Part shown: positions 10,424 to 22,548 of the stretch, piece by piece
Numbering within the stretch: the stretch's first letter is position 1
Layout of the letters: each line of letters begins with the position of its first letter
DNA from: Pagrus major
Lineage: Eukaryota; Chordata; Actinopteri; Spariformes; Sparidae
Direction of reading: 5' to 3'
Assembly: GCF_040436345.1 (NCBI RefSeq)
Contig: NC_133227.1
Span: 19,478,671-19,542,670 of the forward strand
DNA: 64,000 bases
Notes under the pieces: model-generated
What the model saw: the letters and a program-made list of their open reading frames with translations, nothing else
What the model was told of the DNA's origin: nothing
Database searches by the model: none
Made by a program: the position numbers and the translations under genes

Positions 10424-13400
10424 ATGTTATCTGCTTGTGTGTTACCTGCAGGGAGGTGAGGATGGAGGAGGAGATGATGATGAGAAGCCAGAAGTCCATG
10501 TGGAAGAACTGACAGATCATGTAGGCCATGTAGGCTGGAAAGATCAGCAAGAACAGACAGAGAGACACGGCTCTGAAGTGCTTCCACAAACTCCTGAAGG
10601 GACAGACAAGAAGAGAGGATCAGCTTCATCTGTGCCAACATGGAAATTTTGCTTCAACACATTCAGCCAAGGTTTTTTTCTTGTTTTCAAAAACATTGCC
10701 TGTCCTTTGAGGTCATAATAAACACATTTGTCACTTAGTTTTGACCTTTAAGTGTGTTGCAGCGAAGCCAAAGCACTCAAGTGTTCAGCATTTTTCACAG
10801 CAGAAATCTGTTTTTGATAGACATGTTGGATGTTTCAAGACGGAGGATAAGAATTGTAAAGGAAACAAATTCTCAATAAAAACAAGATGTATGGTAAATT
10901 TATCTTACTTGTCTCTGGACGCTCCCAGGGCCAGGACTATGGGGTCAGCTATCTCCAGCATGGACTGCAGGATGGAAGCAACAACAATGAAGAGGATAAT
11001 GGAGAGGAGGAAGGCTCTGTGAATGACCTGAAGCTCGATGAGGCCGGTCTGGACAGCAAGGATCAGCAGGGTGATGCCTTCTGTCATCCCCCTGCACAGG
11101 AATGAACATGCAAAGTGATTAAAACTAATAGCCAGACACCAGCAGACACCCTCAACAAACCCACACACACACATATCCTTGCTGACCGACCTGTGCATGG
11201 TGTTGTCATTCATAAAGGCTCTGTAACCTTGAAGGTAGAACTTGCAGAGTGTGAGAACTCCCAGAGCAATGAAGGAGACGGTGAAAACCAGACCCAGCAG
11301 GGAGTACGGTGTACTACAACATTCTGCAATACTGAGGACAGGGAGGGAGGGAGAAGAAGGAGAAAGACGGTGGAGAGTAAAAGATGGTTACAAAATAAGG
11401 CAAATAAAACACCCAAACTAGAATAACAGTCTTGTGGTTGTAAAAATCCATGCACCAGTCAAGCTGCAGTTTAAGTCCATGTCTGTCCAGAGTCAGAATA
11501 AAGTCTAAGTAGTGAAGAATTTGAAGGAATATAATTAAACATAGTTCTTGGTGTAGTTCTTGGCGAAAGTACGTAGAAGCTACAAATTTAAAAAAACAAG
11601 AATGTTTCACAGACATCTTCAACCTGGCAGCAGAGAAGATTCCAAAAATCTGCACAGTTTCAAGATGGACACCCAAGATTCAGTATCTGACCAAATGTGG
11701 AACATGTTCACCATCTCCCCTTCTGTTCCTGCGTTCAAGAATGGCCAAAAAAGTTTTGCAGGACATTATGATTTCACAGTGAAGTTGACCTTTGAGTCAT
11801 TTTGTCGTAATTAGTGGAGCCCGAACAATACTCGGTCTGATACTGATACCGATATTGGAGCAAAAAATTATGATATCCGATATATTGTGGTAATGAAACA
11901 CTTATATTTAACAGAGGAAGGATATTTTACAGTTCAACAATAAACTTCTAAAATCTAAAATGACAACAGTACACTGAAACAGTAAACATCACTGAGAATG
12001 AAATGATTAAATATCATCCAAGCAAGCGTTTTCTGCATTATTATTTCCAAAAGGAAAAAAGAGTTTTCATTTTGGCACAAACAGGACAACTGATACTCCA
12101 ATACTGATACATCCATACAGCTGATAATATCTGCCAACCAATAAACTGGTCGTACTCCAGTAATAAGTGTATGAATTCTTGAGTTATAGCCTAAAACCTA
12201 TAGTTTCAAGTTCAAGTAAATTTTATTTATATAGCCCCAAAATCACGATCACATTGCCTCAGTGGGCTTCACAATCTGTACAGTGAACGACATCCTCTGT
12301 CCTTAGACCCTCAATTCGAATAAGGAAAATTTGATATAAGTAGATTATATAAAATACATGTGAAGAATGTGGATCCAGTTTGAAGAAATTCCTTCGAGGC
12401 CTTTCGGAGATATTGCGTTCAAAAGAATGGGAATGGTTGGACATGCACTGACAGACTACCCAAAAACAAAATGCCTCTGGCCACAGCTCTTGCCAGGGTG
12501 GAGGGATAGAAATCATAGCCCTATTTTAGCAAATTGAATTAGCCCAGGAGACCTATAATATACTGATTTGGCTCCTATAAACTCTAGCAGGGTGATGTCA
12601 GTTTGGTCCAAGGCAAGGTATCTACACGATTACTGGCCAGTTTGCATGAAATTTGCTATTGAGATTCATGGTCACCTTTGCCAAGTGACACCATCAGGTA
12701 CAGCTGCCCAACCCTTTGATCCATGACCAAGTACCTGTACTTTATACGTTTCTGTATGATATATTAATACTTGTGCTGGCTCCTGCCACACAAAACATAT
12801 TACGCAATAAACACAATAAACACAAAAAACACAATATAAACAAACTCTCTATGATGCCCCACACAGTTTGATCACTGCTATGGTCTTACCTGGTAAGAAA
12901 GAGAAAAAGGAGCCTCTCTCTTGAGGTAGGCTGGTCTCTGGTGCTGAAGTATGAGTAGATCTGCAGAGCAAACAGCAGTAGCCAGAAACACATGAAGAGA
13001 ACAGGAAGGACCAGCTGGTTCCATAGAGACATTCCTAATGCAAGCAGCCCATACACTTCCACCACCTGAGGGACGAGAGAGAGAGAGAGATGGAGGTCAT
13101 CGGGCCAAAGACAGAATCACATTAATATTACATACGAGGAAATCTCTCAGGACTACTATTCCTGAAATCCTTTCACAAAATCTGAAAGAGCTTGCACGAT
13201 TAGGCCACATATCTAATACATTACCTGAGCCAGCTCCCTGTAGGCAGTCTTGGCCAGGTTGTATGGTACCAACAAGTTAGAAGCCAGGAAGTAAATGACC
13301 TCCAGGCCTGTGAAGATCATGGAGAACTTATTGATGAAGACGATGGTCTCCAGTGGGACCAGACACAGTCTGGCCACCAGAGGGAGGAGGTGAGCAGAGA

Positions 13401-16400
13401 AAAGCCAAATCCTCTTGGTCTGCATCACACAGGAACAGAGTGTACACACCACCAGCTGACCTGAAAAAAAAGATGAAAGAAGACGCACGTACAGAAGCAT
13501 GATTGTGTGCACACTGTTGCAAATGTGGTTTAGGAACAGCTTGTTCCGATGCATGGTATGTGGTTTTTGTTTTATTGAGAGCTCAAATAAAAGAACCATC
13601 TGAAAGTATTTAAATCTGTCCCAGTGTGATGAGAATATGTCAGCGACAAAAGCCAAACAAACACTCACAAAGATAAGAAATAATCTGGAGTCCACTTTCA
13701 TAATTAGTAGCTTTAATCCCCCGCCTCCCTCCCTCTCTCTCTCTCCCTCTCTCTCTTTACACAGCAGTATATCTTTGTCACTGTAGCCATGTTATTTTTG
13801 CTTTCTCAGGCTTTCACTGTGCAGTGAAATCAGCTCTCAGTATGGTCTATTTATAGCACAGGAGACTCCATATCTACTCTCTAGTAAGATGAAACCAGGT
13901 CCTATGGACTCGTAACATTTTACATTTCAACATGGACCAGCTTTACAGTACTAGGGGTAGTAGTAGTTGGTGATCAGTAAGCTTTCTGCCACGAGTGGCC
14001 AGGTGACCTTAAAGGGATGCTTTTAAATATACCCAAGCAAGTTTTGGCAAAACTCTATTGGACAGATGCTGATCTTCTTCCACCCACTCTACAGAAAGAT
14101 TGCAGCTGACAAGTTAACAGAGCTGCATCTCCGCTAAGAGGTCACTTCCTCAAGAAGATGGATTTTCAGTCACAGAGAGTTAAGGTTAAACTTAAGCTCA
14201 TCCAGATGTAAACAGTAAAAACAGAGTTTCTTAATATCTCCACTAGTAGGGGTTTTCCAAAAGCAATGTTTTCAGTGACCTAAAACACTGCTTCATGTGT
14301 GAGAAAGGCCAAAACGCATAGAAAAAGATTTGTTAGAAGAAATACCTGGTTATATGTGGACAGGGCCTAAGTCCCTTCACTCACTATAGCCTTGTTTTCA
14401 CCAAGCAGCCCCATTCAGTTCAGTTCATTACAGATTATAACAGTTATTTTTTCGTTTCTAAAGTTGTGGATGGTACCAAATGAAACTCTCAATATCATTT
14501 TATTTTTCGTTACCCTTCTTTTGAGGTTACTAGCATACCGATCCGATTGCAAAAGGTGGAGTTAAAACACTGTAGACCACTGATCGGTCAGTCAGAACAA
14601 GTCGTCTCATCCTCTGCGCTCTGATGTTGAATTTCCCAAACTCTTATTACTTTTTCAGAAGTCTTGAACAACCAAAGCTTGTTTCCCTGTTGTGATAAAC
14701 AACCACACATGTGTGCTGCGCTGTGCGTAGTGAGTGTGTGGTTGAGCAAAAGAGAGAGAGGGGCAGAAAAGAGACGAGGGATGCGAGCAGAGCAAAAGGA
14801 AAAAGTGCAGTAGTTTGTATATGTTGTCAGTCGGGCAGTCACGTACAGTATAGGTCAAATTATGTCACTTAATAAATGTATCAGCTTCTCACGTGTTAAG
14901 GCCAGTCTCCCCTGTTGTTTCCCAACAACACCCAGCCAGTAACAATCCCGCCTACATGTAAGAGTACTGTCCGTGGTGGAAACAGAAAGCAGATCTCCCA
15001 TTGAGGTACAGTTACCGCAGGTTACGTATGGGTACTTTAGTGGAAACAGTGTAAATTGCAGGACTGTAAGTGACAGATGATCTGTGTAATTCGTTGTCCA
15101 GACTTTTATAGACTCTCCACATGCATGGGCGACCCCGACGGAGAGTGTAAGAGGGAGATCAAATTGTAAAGAGGAAGAGTTGGGCTGTGAAAGCAGCTGA
15201 TGAAATGTATCCACCTGCCTAGGTTTAGTCTTTTGTACGATGCATTCATGCCTCGTCATGTATACTGCACGTGTGTCTTCATGCATTCATGTGTAATAAT
15301 ATACCTATAAGAGCAGTGGTGAATCTGTTCATGGAGAGAGGTTCCAGGTAGACAGGTCCTTCATGGCCAGACTCCAGTTCGCTGCGCACGTAATCCCTGA
15401 CAAAGAGAGATCAAAATGCTCAATTTACAGGGAATCTGTTGTGACTTATTATACAACACTGTCCTGTAACTTAACACAAAGATTCCTAACCTCTCATCTG
15501 AACCAGCAAAAGGAGTAACAGATCATGGGATAGCTGCATTATATAATGTCTAATAGTGTGTGTGTACCTTGAGACTTGGTGACCAGCAAATAGTAGTAGG
15601 GCCGTAAGGACATACAGGTAGAGTTTAACCAGGTGCTGACGAGGCAGAGTCAGGAGCACCAGGCTCAAGATATAACCTGCGATTCCATCAGACATGCAGA
15701 CACAAACAATCTTATTGAGACAATCAACAAAAACAGCACAAAGAAAGATTGTGAAAATACTTACAAAAGCTTTTCTTGCACTTTGCTGACCATGCTGTGT
15801 TTTCAATCACAAAAGTGACATACTTGATGAGTATGTGTGTGTGTGTGTGTGTGTGTGAGACAGATGTTTCTTATGTAATTGCAGGGAGCTATTTTTGACA
15901 GTCAATCAAACATTCACTGCTGCCAATAGGCTTATCGTACAACAGTCTGCTACCTAAAGCTCCTCAGTGCATAGCAACAGTTACTTTGGTTTCACAGCCT
16001 CTCTCCCCTTTTATTCTGTCTGTCCACCCACAGCGCAAATCAGCACATACCAAGCCTATTGGCTCATTAACCAACTGCAGCCAAGTCTGACAACACACAC
16101 TCACAAACGCAGACATAATAAAACTCAACACTGGGCTGGTCTGTGTTTTGAACCAATGGTTTTCTTTTAGCTTACTCGGTTCATGTTAGGCTAAGCGTGT
16201 TCAGACTTTGCTGTGTCAACTTCACCCTCACATCAATGCTACTGTGTTTCAGTGCTTCTGTGTCACTGGAAATACAGGCTGAAACGGATCTGTGTCCTTA
16301 CTTGTATGACAAGATTAACAGCAGCTTACAAAGACTTCACAATTGTAAACATGTTCCCTCATTGACATTTAAGTGGAACACACAGAACTTCTCACAAAAC

Positions 16401-17772
16401 TGGCGACCATCCAGTTAAAGTTCAATCCAGGGCCACAGCATGGAAGCATCACCACTGATGTTATGTTTGTGTGTTTCTGTGGTGGTGAACCAAAAATGTA
16501 ATTGCCACTATTAAAAGACTTCTGTATTTCAGGGTTAACACTGCTAAGAGATTAAATTTAATGCTGCATTCCAGACAACTCGGATCTTGAACATTTTTGA
16601 CCTCCTACTAGAAAAAGTACAATAGAGTGCCACTCAAGAGCAGAGTTCCTACTTGCGGAGTCTGGTAAATCCATCAACCTGGACCTCATGAAGAAGCAGT
16701 TGTCTGACATCACACGATAATGGCAGCACCCACAGAGAGGGGGTAGGATGTATTAGCAGAAGACAGTATTTGTATTAGGCTAGCCAAGTATAAGCAGCAT
16801 AAGCCCATGGGGAATTCATCAACCCAAGACTGGGGAAAAGGTTGGATAATAGTTCAGTGTTGATGAAGGATGGCACTCTCAAAGCCTTTTTGTTTGTTAT
16901 TTTTCAATTCTACTGTTTAACTTTCTCTGTCGACAGAGCTACCTACACACTTGACACTGGTCTCACATCAAGTTTGACTGGCACAGCTGAGTCACACTGC
17001 CAGAATGCCACTGCTGGGGCAAAAACCACACAGCTGGAGGAGGAAAACTGGTTCACACAGCATCCACTATTGTTATTTTACCATCGGACAAACAGGATAG
17101 TTCTGGTCAAACTCCACTTGTCGTCATGCCAAACAAACTGTCCTGAATTCAGCCCAAAGCACAGCCTCATCATGGCTTACTGCCTACCACCATGTATGAG
17201 CATTTGAAACTGACAGAGTTGGGTAGAAAGGGCTAACACTGCTGAAGAAAATCATGCAAATCCAACCAAGATTGTGATTGTTGTAACTTCAGCTAATGAT
17301 AAAGCCAACGGAACAAGAGGCACTTTAGCTGATAGCCCAGTCAAATAGTATAAACAAAACACCTACTGTGGGCCGTTATATCTGACATACCATCGGCTAC
17401 AGCTTTTTAATACATGTTACATTATCAAATAGGTAAAATGCTATGTAGTGCAGACAGAACAAGACATTTGTATAAGGTGTTTGCTTTATTATTATCCTTG
17501 AAGAACCATTAAAGAAAGAAGACTGTGCTGGAACAGACAGCATGTGTGTGTGTGTGTGTGTGTGCGTGTGTGAGACACCAACACTGACCTACGTAGTGCA
17601 GGTAAAGAGCCAGGTATTTGTACTGAAACAGGGGGTTGTTGGAGAGGCTGGAACGCTGGATCTTCTGGAAGAAGGAGCTGACGTCCCAGCGGTACAGGAC
17701 ATCCAGCAGCATGATGCTGGGAACTCGCAGACCCACATTGAGCACCGCCTCGACACGGTCCTTCACTGCCAT
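8251..17772 (-). CDS. rnf145: RING finger protein 145, ER membrane E3 ubiquitin ligase (complete CDS, 11 coding exons)
   Basis: The coding exons, in transcript order, are 17772-17589, 15676-15568, 15396-15305, 13460-13225, 13065-12890, 11331-11191, 11091-10909, 10593-10446, 10271-10149, 10001-9768 and 8874-8251. All junctions have AG/GT borders and keep frame, giving 2250 bp and 749 aa. The N-terminal two thirds is the multi-pass TRC8-type membrane domain. A RING-H2 finger follows, with ligands visible at C537, C540, C552, H554, H557, C560, C571 and C574 and split by the last intron. The tail (about 575-749) is serine-rich. RNF145 is known to sit in the ER membrane and to ubiquitinate sterol-pathway proteins, working with Insig. 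Human RNF145 is 663 aa, so the tail is longer here. The ATG at 17772 matches the human start MAAKEKLEAVLN. Residues 81-84 read YLYV where mammals have the YLYF motif. Divergent neighbour: ublcp1. Confidence 0.96.
8875..9767 (-). other. rnf145: rnf145 intron 10 with MITE
   Basis: Intron between the two halves of the RING. It contains the short TIR element at 9072-9335. No other feature is visible. Confidence 0.8.
9072..9335. mobile_element. Short TIR element (TTAAAG ends)
   Basis: The left end reads TTAAAGATGCCATATGTAAG and the reverse complement of the right end reads TTAAAGGTGCAATGTGTAGG. The interior is 264 bp long and non-coding. A related end is found at 27623. Confidence 0.7.
9768..10001 (-). 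CDS. rnf145: rnf145 coding exon 10
   Basis: Encodes VAVCVVCYGVSETVFGEWSV to YNDICAICYQ. The last residues contain the first RING pair, C537 and C540. Acceptor TGCCAG, donor GTATGT. Confidence 0.96.
10149..10271 (-). CDS. rnf145: rnf145 coding exon 9
   Basis: Encodes 41 codons, VLGTLLIYVLFMVEEFRKAP through YRLLEFL. Acceptor CCCCAG, donor GTGAGT. Confidence 0.95.
10378..10420 (+). repeat. (TG)n microsatellite in rnf145 intron
   Basis: A pure GT dinucleotide run 26 bp below the donor of rnf145 coding exon 8. Confidence 0.95.
10446..10593 (-). CDS. rnf145: rnf145 coding exon 8
   Basis: Encodes SLWKHFRAVSLCLFLLIFPA to ILTSLQ. It ends in phase 0 at GTAACA, just before a (TG)n microsatellite in the intron. 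Confidence 0.96.
10909..11091 (-). CDS. rnf145: rnf145 coding exon 7
   Basis: Encodes GMTEGITLLILAVQTGLIEL to LALGASRD, nearly identical to the human segment. Acceptor GTGCAG, donor GTAAGA. Confidence 0.96.
11191..11331 (-). CDS. rnf145: rnf145 coding exon 6
   Basis: Encodes IAECCSTPYSLLGLVFTVSF to FMNDNTMH, a membrane segment conserved with the human protein. Acceptor CCTCAG, donor GTCGGT (a weaker donor). Confidence 0.95.
11332..12889 (-). other. rnf145: rnf145 intron 5 with repeat relics
   Basis: About 11816-12150 holds an element with GATACTGATACCGATA-type ends. About 12213-12310 is the antisense 3' tail of a LINE-like repeat (TTTATTTATATAGCCCCAAA, then TGCCTCA and the ATCCTCTGTCCTTAGACCCT phrase). 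About 12370-12510 is a second family (AATTCCTTCGAGGCCTTTC, ATGCCTCTGGCCACAGCTCT) that also appears near 60780. No gene is seen. Confidence 0.6.
12890..13065 (-). CDS. rnf145: rnf145 coding exon 5
   Basis: Begins VVEVYGLLALGMSLWNQLV and ends LLFLFLT plus two bases of a split serine codon. Acceptor CCTCAG, donor GTAAGA. Confidence 0.95.
13225..13460 (-). CDS. rnf145: rnf145 coding exon 4
   Basis: Encodes QLVVCTLCSCVMQTKRIWLF through to AYRELAQ, with several hydrophobic membrane segments. The acceptor follows a T-run ending CAG and the donor is GTAATG. Confidence 0.95.
13461..15304 (-). other. rnf145: rnf145 intron 3
   Basis: Contains a CT-rich run at about 13727-13758 and a probable relic of a DNA element around 14140-14370 (GGTTATATGTGGACAGGGCC at its end). 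Nothing coding is supported. Confidence 0.55.
15305..15396 (-). CDS. rnf145: rnf145 coding exon 3
   Basis: Encodes DYVRSELESGHEGPVYLEPL then SMNRFTTALI. It is too short to stand out by itself, but it matches the family and joins in frame. Acceptor TTTGTCAG, donor GTATAT. Confidence 0.93.
15568..15676 (-). CDS. rnf145: rnf145 coding exon 2
   Basis: Encodes YILSLVLLTLPRQHLVKLYL and on to GHQVS, part of the membrane domain. It contains the YLYF-equivalent motif, here YLYV (residues 81-84). Acceptor TCGCAG, donor GTACAC. Confidence 0.95.
15677..17588 (-). other. rnf145: rnf145 intron 1 (between coding exons 1 and 2)
   Basis: Contains (TG)n runs at about 15834-15857 and 17541-17570. The remainder has no supported feature; an open frame at 16842-17207 shows no recognisable protein. 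Confidence 0.6.
17589..17772 (-). CDS. rnf145: rnf145 coding exon 1
   Basis: The exon begins MAVKDRVEAVLNVGLRVPS and runs to LHYV plus one base, with donor GTCAGT. The exon extends upstream as 5' UTR to about 17840, where CCCTGCAG forms the acceptor. The frame is open upstream of the ATG, but no family-like sequence is there. Confidence 0.95.
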
Positions 17773-17840
17773 GGCCTCAGGTTTACCTCTGATCGGCAGG
17801 CAGAACTGACCACTACGACGGGATGTTAACAGTGGGTGCA

Positions 17841-20800
17841 CTGCAGGGAAAGAGAAACAATGCACAAAAAGAAATTTAATAGGATGCAGAGAATATAGGA
17901 AGCAGTAACAGAGGGTGAGGGCAAGAAATGAGGGAAGGATGAATGCCAGCCAGCAGAGAAGGAGGAGGAATGGGGTGGAGAGTGAAGGGAGTTTCATAGG
18001 GAGGTAGAGAGATAGGTTAAGAAAACAAATAATTTCAAATGAAGCTGGATCACAATCAAACAGGCTTTTTATTCTAACGGCTACAGAAGTGCATGCAAAA
18101 CACACTAACTGCTAACAATAGTCAAATTTTATTGTGGCTGGCACTCTTCCTACATTTGGCAGGTGGGTGGTGTTAAAATTCCCACCCTTATAACACTCAT
18201 AACATTCAACGGGCCTTTTCATATTTGAAGCTAAAGCTACACAAATGCCTATATATACTTGCAGATTCTTTGAAAAATGACACTATAACTTACACAAATT
18301 ACACTTATTTGGCCAACTGTTTAACCATTCAGTTAAGTCATTGATAAATAATATGACAGAACCAAACAATACAGGTTATTGTACATGCACTGACTGGAGA
18401 CTTTAAAACTTTTATTCCACTAGTTATATTAATAAAACAACACTCAGAAATACTCGTCGGAACACTAAGAGTCGACAAACATGCGTAAAATTACATTTTC
18501 TCATCTAAATAGCTGAAACCAATCAAATCGCGTCAGATATTAGGTTATTCAAAAGCTGTTAATTTTGGACTTGGTATTGTGAGTTTTAATGCTGTTGAAA
18601 TGATTATCTGGAACAAATTCACAAACCGGTGGCCTTGCTGCTTCCCCAATGCTTTTGTGTGTTTGTGCAGGGAGGATCAGTCAGGTGGGGCAGTCAACAA
18701 AACTAAACAGTACTGCCAAACAACTTATTTTGTTTGCAGGCAGTCGTCCTGCCCTCAACTCATGAGTGTCATGTTCCTCTCTGCTGCTCATTCAGGAATG
18801 CAACAAACACTAACATGAAAAAACAGCTAGTCTGGAATAGGATGTGTCTGCAGAGATGCCACAGGAATATCGCAAGGTTGCTCCAGTTCCAAAAGTGGCA
18901 ACACAAAGAACAGATTCAAATGGTTAAATCCAAATCAATAATCAATCAAGACTTGAGTACATGTAAAGGGATCCAGGCCGTTCTATTTGCTTCCAGACAC
19001 TGACCAACTGCGCAGAGCTTAGCATGAGCACTGGACAAGCAACTGGGAAAATAAACGATGTGGTAACACTTTCAGGTGTTTTAATGCAGGTGCGACTCAG
19101 CGACAGGCCAGACAAATTAGGCATACTGGCAAAACTGCTTATTCACGTATACGCTTCCCCAGCTTTTCACACACTGTTCTGTTTGTATTTACAGCATACA
19201 ATTAGTACTGTGTTTATTTTCTTTCTTTACAACACTTTCTAGTGGTAGACATGTTGGCTAACATTCTCTATCACATTATGTGAGATTTATAAAGTCAGTA
19301 TTAGTGGAAAAGTACTTTTTCATTAATATAATTGAGTAAACAACGTGTTAGAAAACAGCTGGGGACTATGGGAATCAAATATGTTGATAAAAAGTGTCCT
19401 GAAGCACTTCATCATATTGATGAAATAATCTTGTAAATCCAGTATTGCCGGAAAACTGTCCTGCTCATTGATTTGCAACATTGCCCTGCAGCAATGGCCC
19501 AATCAGAGATATTAAAAGGAGGCACATATATCAGTTGGTATGGCATAATCTTTGATGGCTAACATTTCTGTCATCACTAGGCCTAATATTGTTGAAGAGG
19601 CTGCTGGGCTTCTGACTGAAACCTACTTAAGCCTACTTATTGTGTTGAATTCATCAGAAATATTAACATGATTGCAGAATAGATAATACACTGCTTATTC
19701 TTAGAGATGCATATAGTTAAAAAAAATGATATTGCGCTCATTCTACAGATATTACTCCTGCGATTTGATGTGGGGATGATCATTTTTGCATCACAATTTT
19801 TCCATTTTTGCTAAAAAACAATTAACGTCCTGATGATGTGACATTTGGTGGAGTCTGTACCAAACAAACACATCTTCTAGTAAGCCAGGCATCTCTGCAG
19901 CACTCATGCACCTCATTATAATGCATGTTACCTTTTGATGTTGAAATTGCTGCTTCTGCACCTGGCCATGTCACAATTTATTTTGATTAACTGTGCAGCC
20001 CAACTTATTCTTATACTAAAGATTGCGTTTCAATTTGATTTCCTTTCCCCAACTAAATTATATAACAGTTGCTGATGAAACACAATGTACCCAATGGATC
20101 AAAACAAAAGACCACTAGATCACAAGCATCAAAAATAACTCAATGAAGCAAACACACCTAATATAATCATTGTTTCTAAATCTAACTTAACCACCATTGT
20201 GAAAAACCTGTGCTGACCGACAAGGCAATCAGAGTCTATTGTCGTTTTCCAGGTTAAGTGATCCAGCTGTTCCCTGTTCAAACTCATTTTGAAGACTTGA
20301 GGATCTCCAATGAATCAATCAATGCTAACCAGGCTCAGCAGCAACAGTACCACAAACAGAAACCCCAGGGCCCTTTATTTTCTTAATGCTAGCTGAGCTA
20401 CTACAGTCTTTTAGGAACTTTGTTTACAAACCTGCAACACAGGCATTTCACACCTGAGTCCTCCTCACTCAGGGTGCTACTTTCTAAATTGCAGATTGAA
20501 ACTATTCTTAGAGGCTCAAGCATACTCAGCAGAGTAAAGTTTGATCACTTCCACACCGACCTTCTGATTGTGGCACTTAAAAGACAACTTTTCAATCTCT
20601 GTTTAACGCTCGAGAATACATCAAAGTTGCCAATAGCAGAGTTTCCATCCATTAATATCCCTGTATCCCGGGACAGGACCCTGATAACTTACATAACTCT
20701 GAATTCACCACGACTAGCACTGGCCAGAGAGAGATCACTTCGCAGAATACGAGCTTATATAACGCGGCCGTCTACCACTGTATTTTTATCTGTCGTAATC

Positions 20801-21508
20801 CATTAGCAGTTACAGTGCAAAGAGTAGTTGGATTACTTTAAATGGGCGTATTTATACCTTTACTCGCTTAACTGAAACACTGGCACTACAAACCTTATGG
20901 ATGAGTGAGTGCTGCATCTATTGTGGTAGCTACACCATGAACTCTAGTAACCCCGCGGTCTCGACGGAAGAAAATCTCTAAGCTACGTCGCAAATGACTG
21001 CAACACTTTGCTAGCTACGCTGGTTAGTATGTTGCAGCGTATTTATAGGACCGACAAGCCAAATGTGAGGCTTCGGTTTCTCCAGGCGTGATGTGTCAAG
21101 TTGGTAATACAGCCATAACAGTGTAGCCTACGTGCAGAGTGGGGATGATGAGCTGCATCGAGCAGGCAGCAGGCACAGCGCCAGCAATTCGAGCTAACGT
21201 AGTCAGCTAGCACCGAGCTCTGCTAGCTACTGTCAACAACCAACACAAAACAAACTACAGGCGTTAGCTTGGCTCTGACGCTACCACTTTACACACCAGC
21301 GGCCACATCCACACACGTCCACATTAAAGCAGTTAAGATTAGCTTAAAACCATGTAAAGATTAGTTAGCGTTAGCATAAACTGTTGCCCCCTAGCCACTA
21401 AGTCCAACTGGAGGTAGCTAGCTAGCTAGCTAGCAGCTGGTAACGTTAAGACATACCGAGCTAGCTATGGCGCCCGGCCAGGACTAGTAAGAGAAAACGG
21501 GAACTTAC
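17841..21508 (-). other. rnf145: rnf145 intron between 5' UTR exons
   Basis: AT-rich intronic DNA with no supported gene. A repeat-like stretch lies at about 19700-20010. Toward 20.9-21.5 kb the sequence becomes richer in CpG and GCTA repeats as the promoter is approached. Confidence 0.55.
21417..21434. repeat. (GCTA)n tetranucleotide run
   Basis: Four to five perfect AGCT/GCTA repeats, palindromic, inside the CpG-rich promoter flank. Confidence 0.85.
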
Positions 21509-21690
21509 ATTTGAAGGACGATGTTCGCAATATGTACAACAGTTTCGGGATGCTTTTCGGGTCGGATATCGACCATTTTAACTCGGCACCGCCCGAGTTA
21601 ACGGTCCTCTCGATGGAAGCGCCTCACACTCAAAGGATGCGGCCGATCCGCTCATCTCACCTAGCAGCCATTACCCCAAAGTACCGAGGA
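21509..21690 (-). other. rnf145: Probable rnf145 non-coding first exon
   Basis: A strong donor, CAAAT followed by GTAAGT (last exon base 21509), faces the acceptor at 17841. The exon lies in GC-rich, CpG-containing DNA. The upstream edge is a guess from the AATGGCTGC motif (a YY1-like start-site motif on the minus strand) at about 21664-21675. Confidence 0.5.
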
Positions 21691-22290
21691 GGATGTACTG
21701 GGCATGCGCAGTGTAGGCTGTCCCCATTAAATCCTTCGGCCCCTTGAAGTGAACCTAGTTTGTTATTCTAATACCTTTGTGAGAAGTGATGGTCCTTACT
21801 AGATCTGGACTTGTACTTAAAGATTGTCTAACCTTGTGTTGCTAAAGTTAGGCCTTCTTAAGTTAAATGCAGGGTAAATTGTGATGTGTTCACTGTTTTG
21901 GTGATATTGTAACTGTTTTTATTGGCTGAATGTGATGCAATGTGAAAGTATGTGTTTATATTATACTATTTGTTTTAAGGGACAGTAATAACTAGTGAGG
22001 ATCCAAGTAAAAACAAAGTAAACTAAAAAAGAAAAAGTGGAATACTCTGCTGCCACGTTAAACCGCTGTAATAAGAAGGGAATGTAACTGCATGCAAACT
22101 ATGTCCCGATTTCATTCACTGGACCAGAGATGGTATCTGTAAGTGCCCCAAAAAACCACAAACACTATAGGTAAATCCAACAGTTTAAATTCAAATTACT
22201 TTATGTCACCAGGATAATGCTGCTGCTTTACAGGGAATCCTGGGTAGCCTGCATTATGTAAATCATTTTAACAATTGAGTTGCAAAAAAA

Positions 22291-22322
<32 letters not shown>

Positions 22323-22400
22323 AGCTGTCATTGTCTTTTGTTTTATGTTAATCTATGGAGATGTGGTCACTATGGTTACGAAGTTTCTCCTACGTCACTA
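21660..22400. promoter_or_regulatory. Shared rnf145/ublcp1 divergent promoter region
   Basis: This region lies between the predicted first exons of two head-to-head genes. Visible motifs are GGCATGCGCAGTG at 21701-21713, close to the NRF1 consensus, and TACGTCA at 22391-22397, a CRE/ATF-like site in the ublcp1 leader. There is an (AAAG)n run at about 22286-22322. The role as promoter is inferred from gene layout and CpG content. Confidence 0.5.
22286..22323 (+). repeat. (AAAG)n microsatellite
   Basis: An A-run followed by eight to nine GAAA units between the rnf145 and ublcp1 first exons. Confidence 0.9.
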
Positions 22401-22548
22401 CCGGCAGTTTTCGGGACGCCAGGAAGAACAGAGCGTGCGTGCGCCTGCCGATGAATGAAACCGACGGGCAAACTTCATTCATTCATTTCACTTGTCGACG
22501 AAATTTGACAGCGTTTGCCGATAATCACATGTTAGCTTGTTCAGCCGG
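22390..22548 (+). other. ublcp1: Probable ublcp1 non-coding first exon
   Basis: The exon ends at TCAGCCG-G before a GTAAGG donor (22549). The matching acceptor TTGCTAG lies at 22868, opening the exon that holds the start codon. The exon start is not defined. An open frame at 22355-22552 covers this exon but shows no recognisable protein. Confidence 0.5.

Noticed and set aside
17773-18105. N-terminal extension of rnf145
   Set aside because: The frame is open but crosses the predicted acceptor at 17841, and the sequence beyond it is intronic in character.
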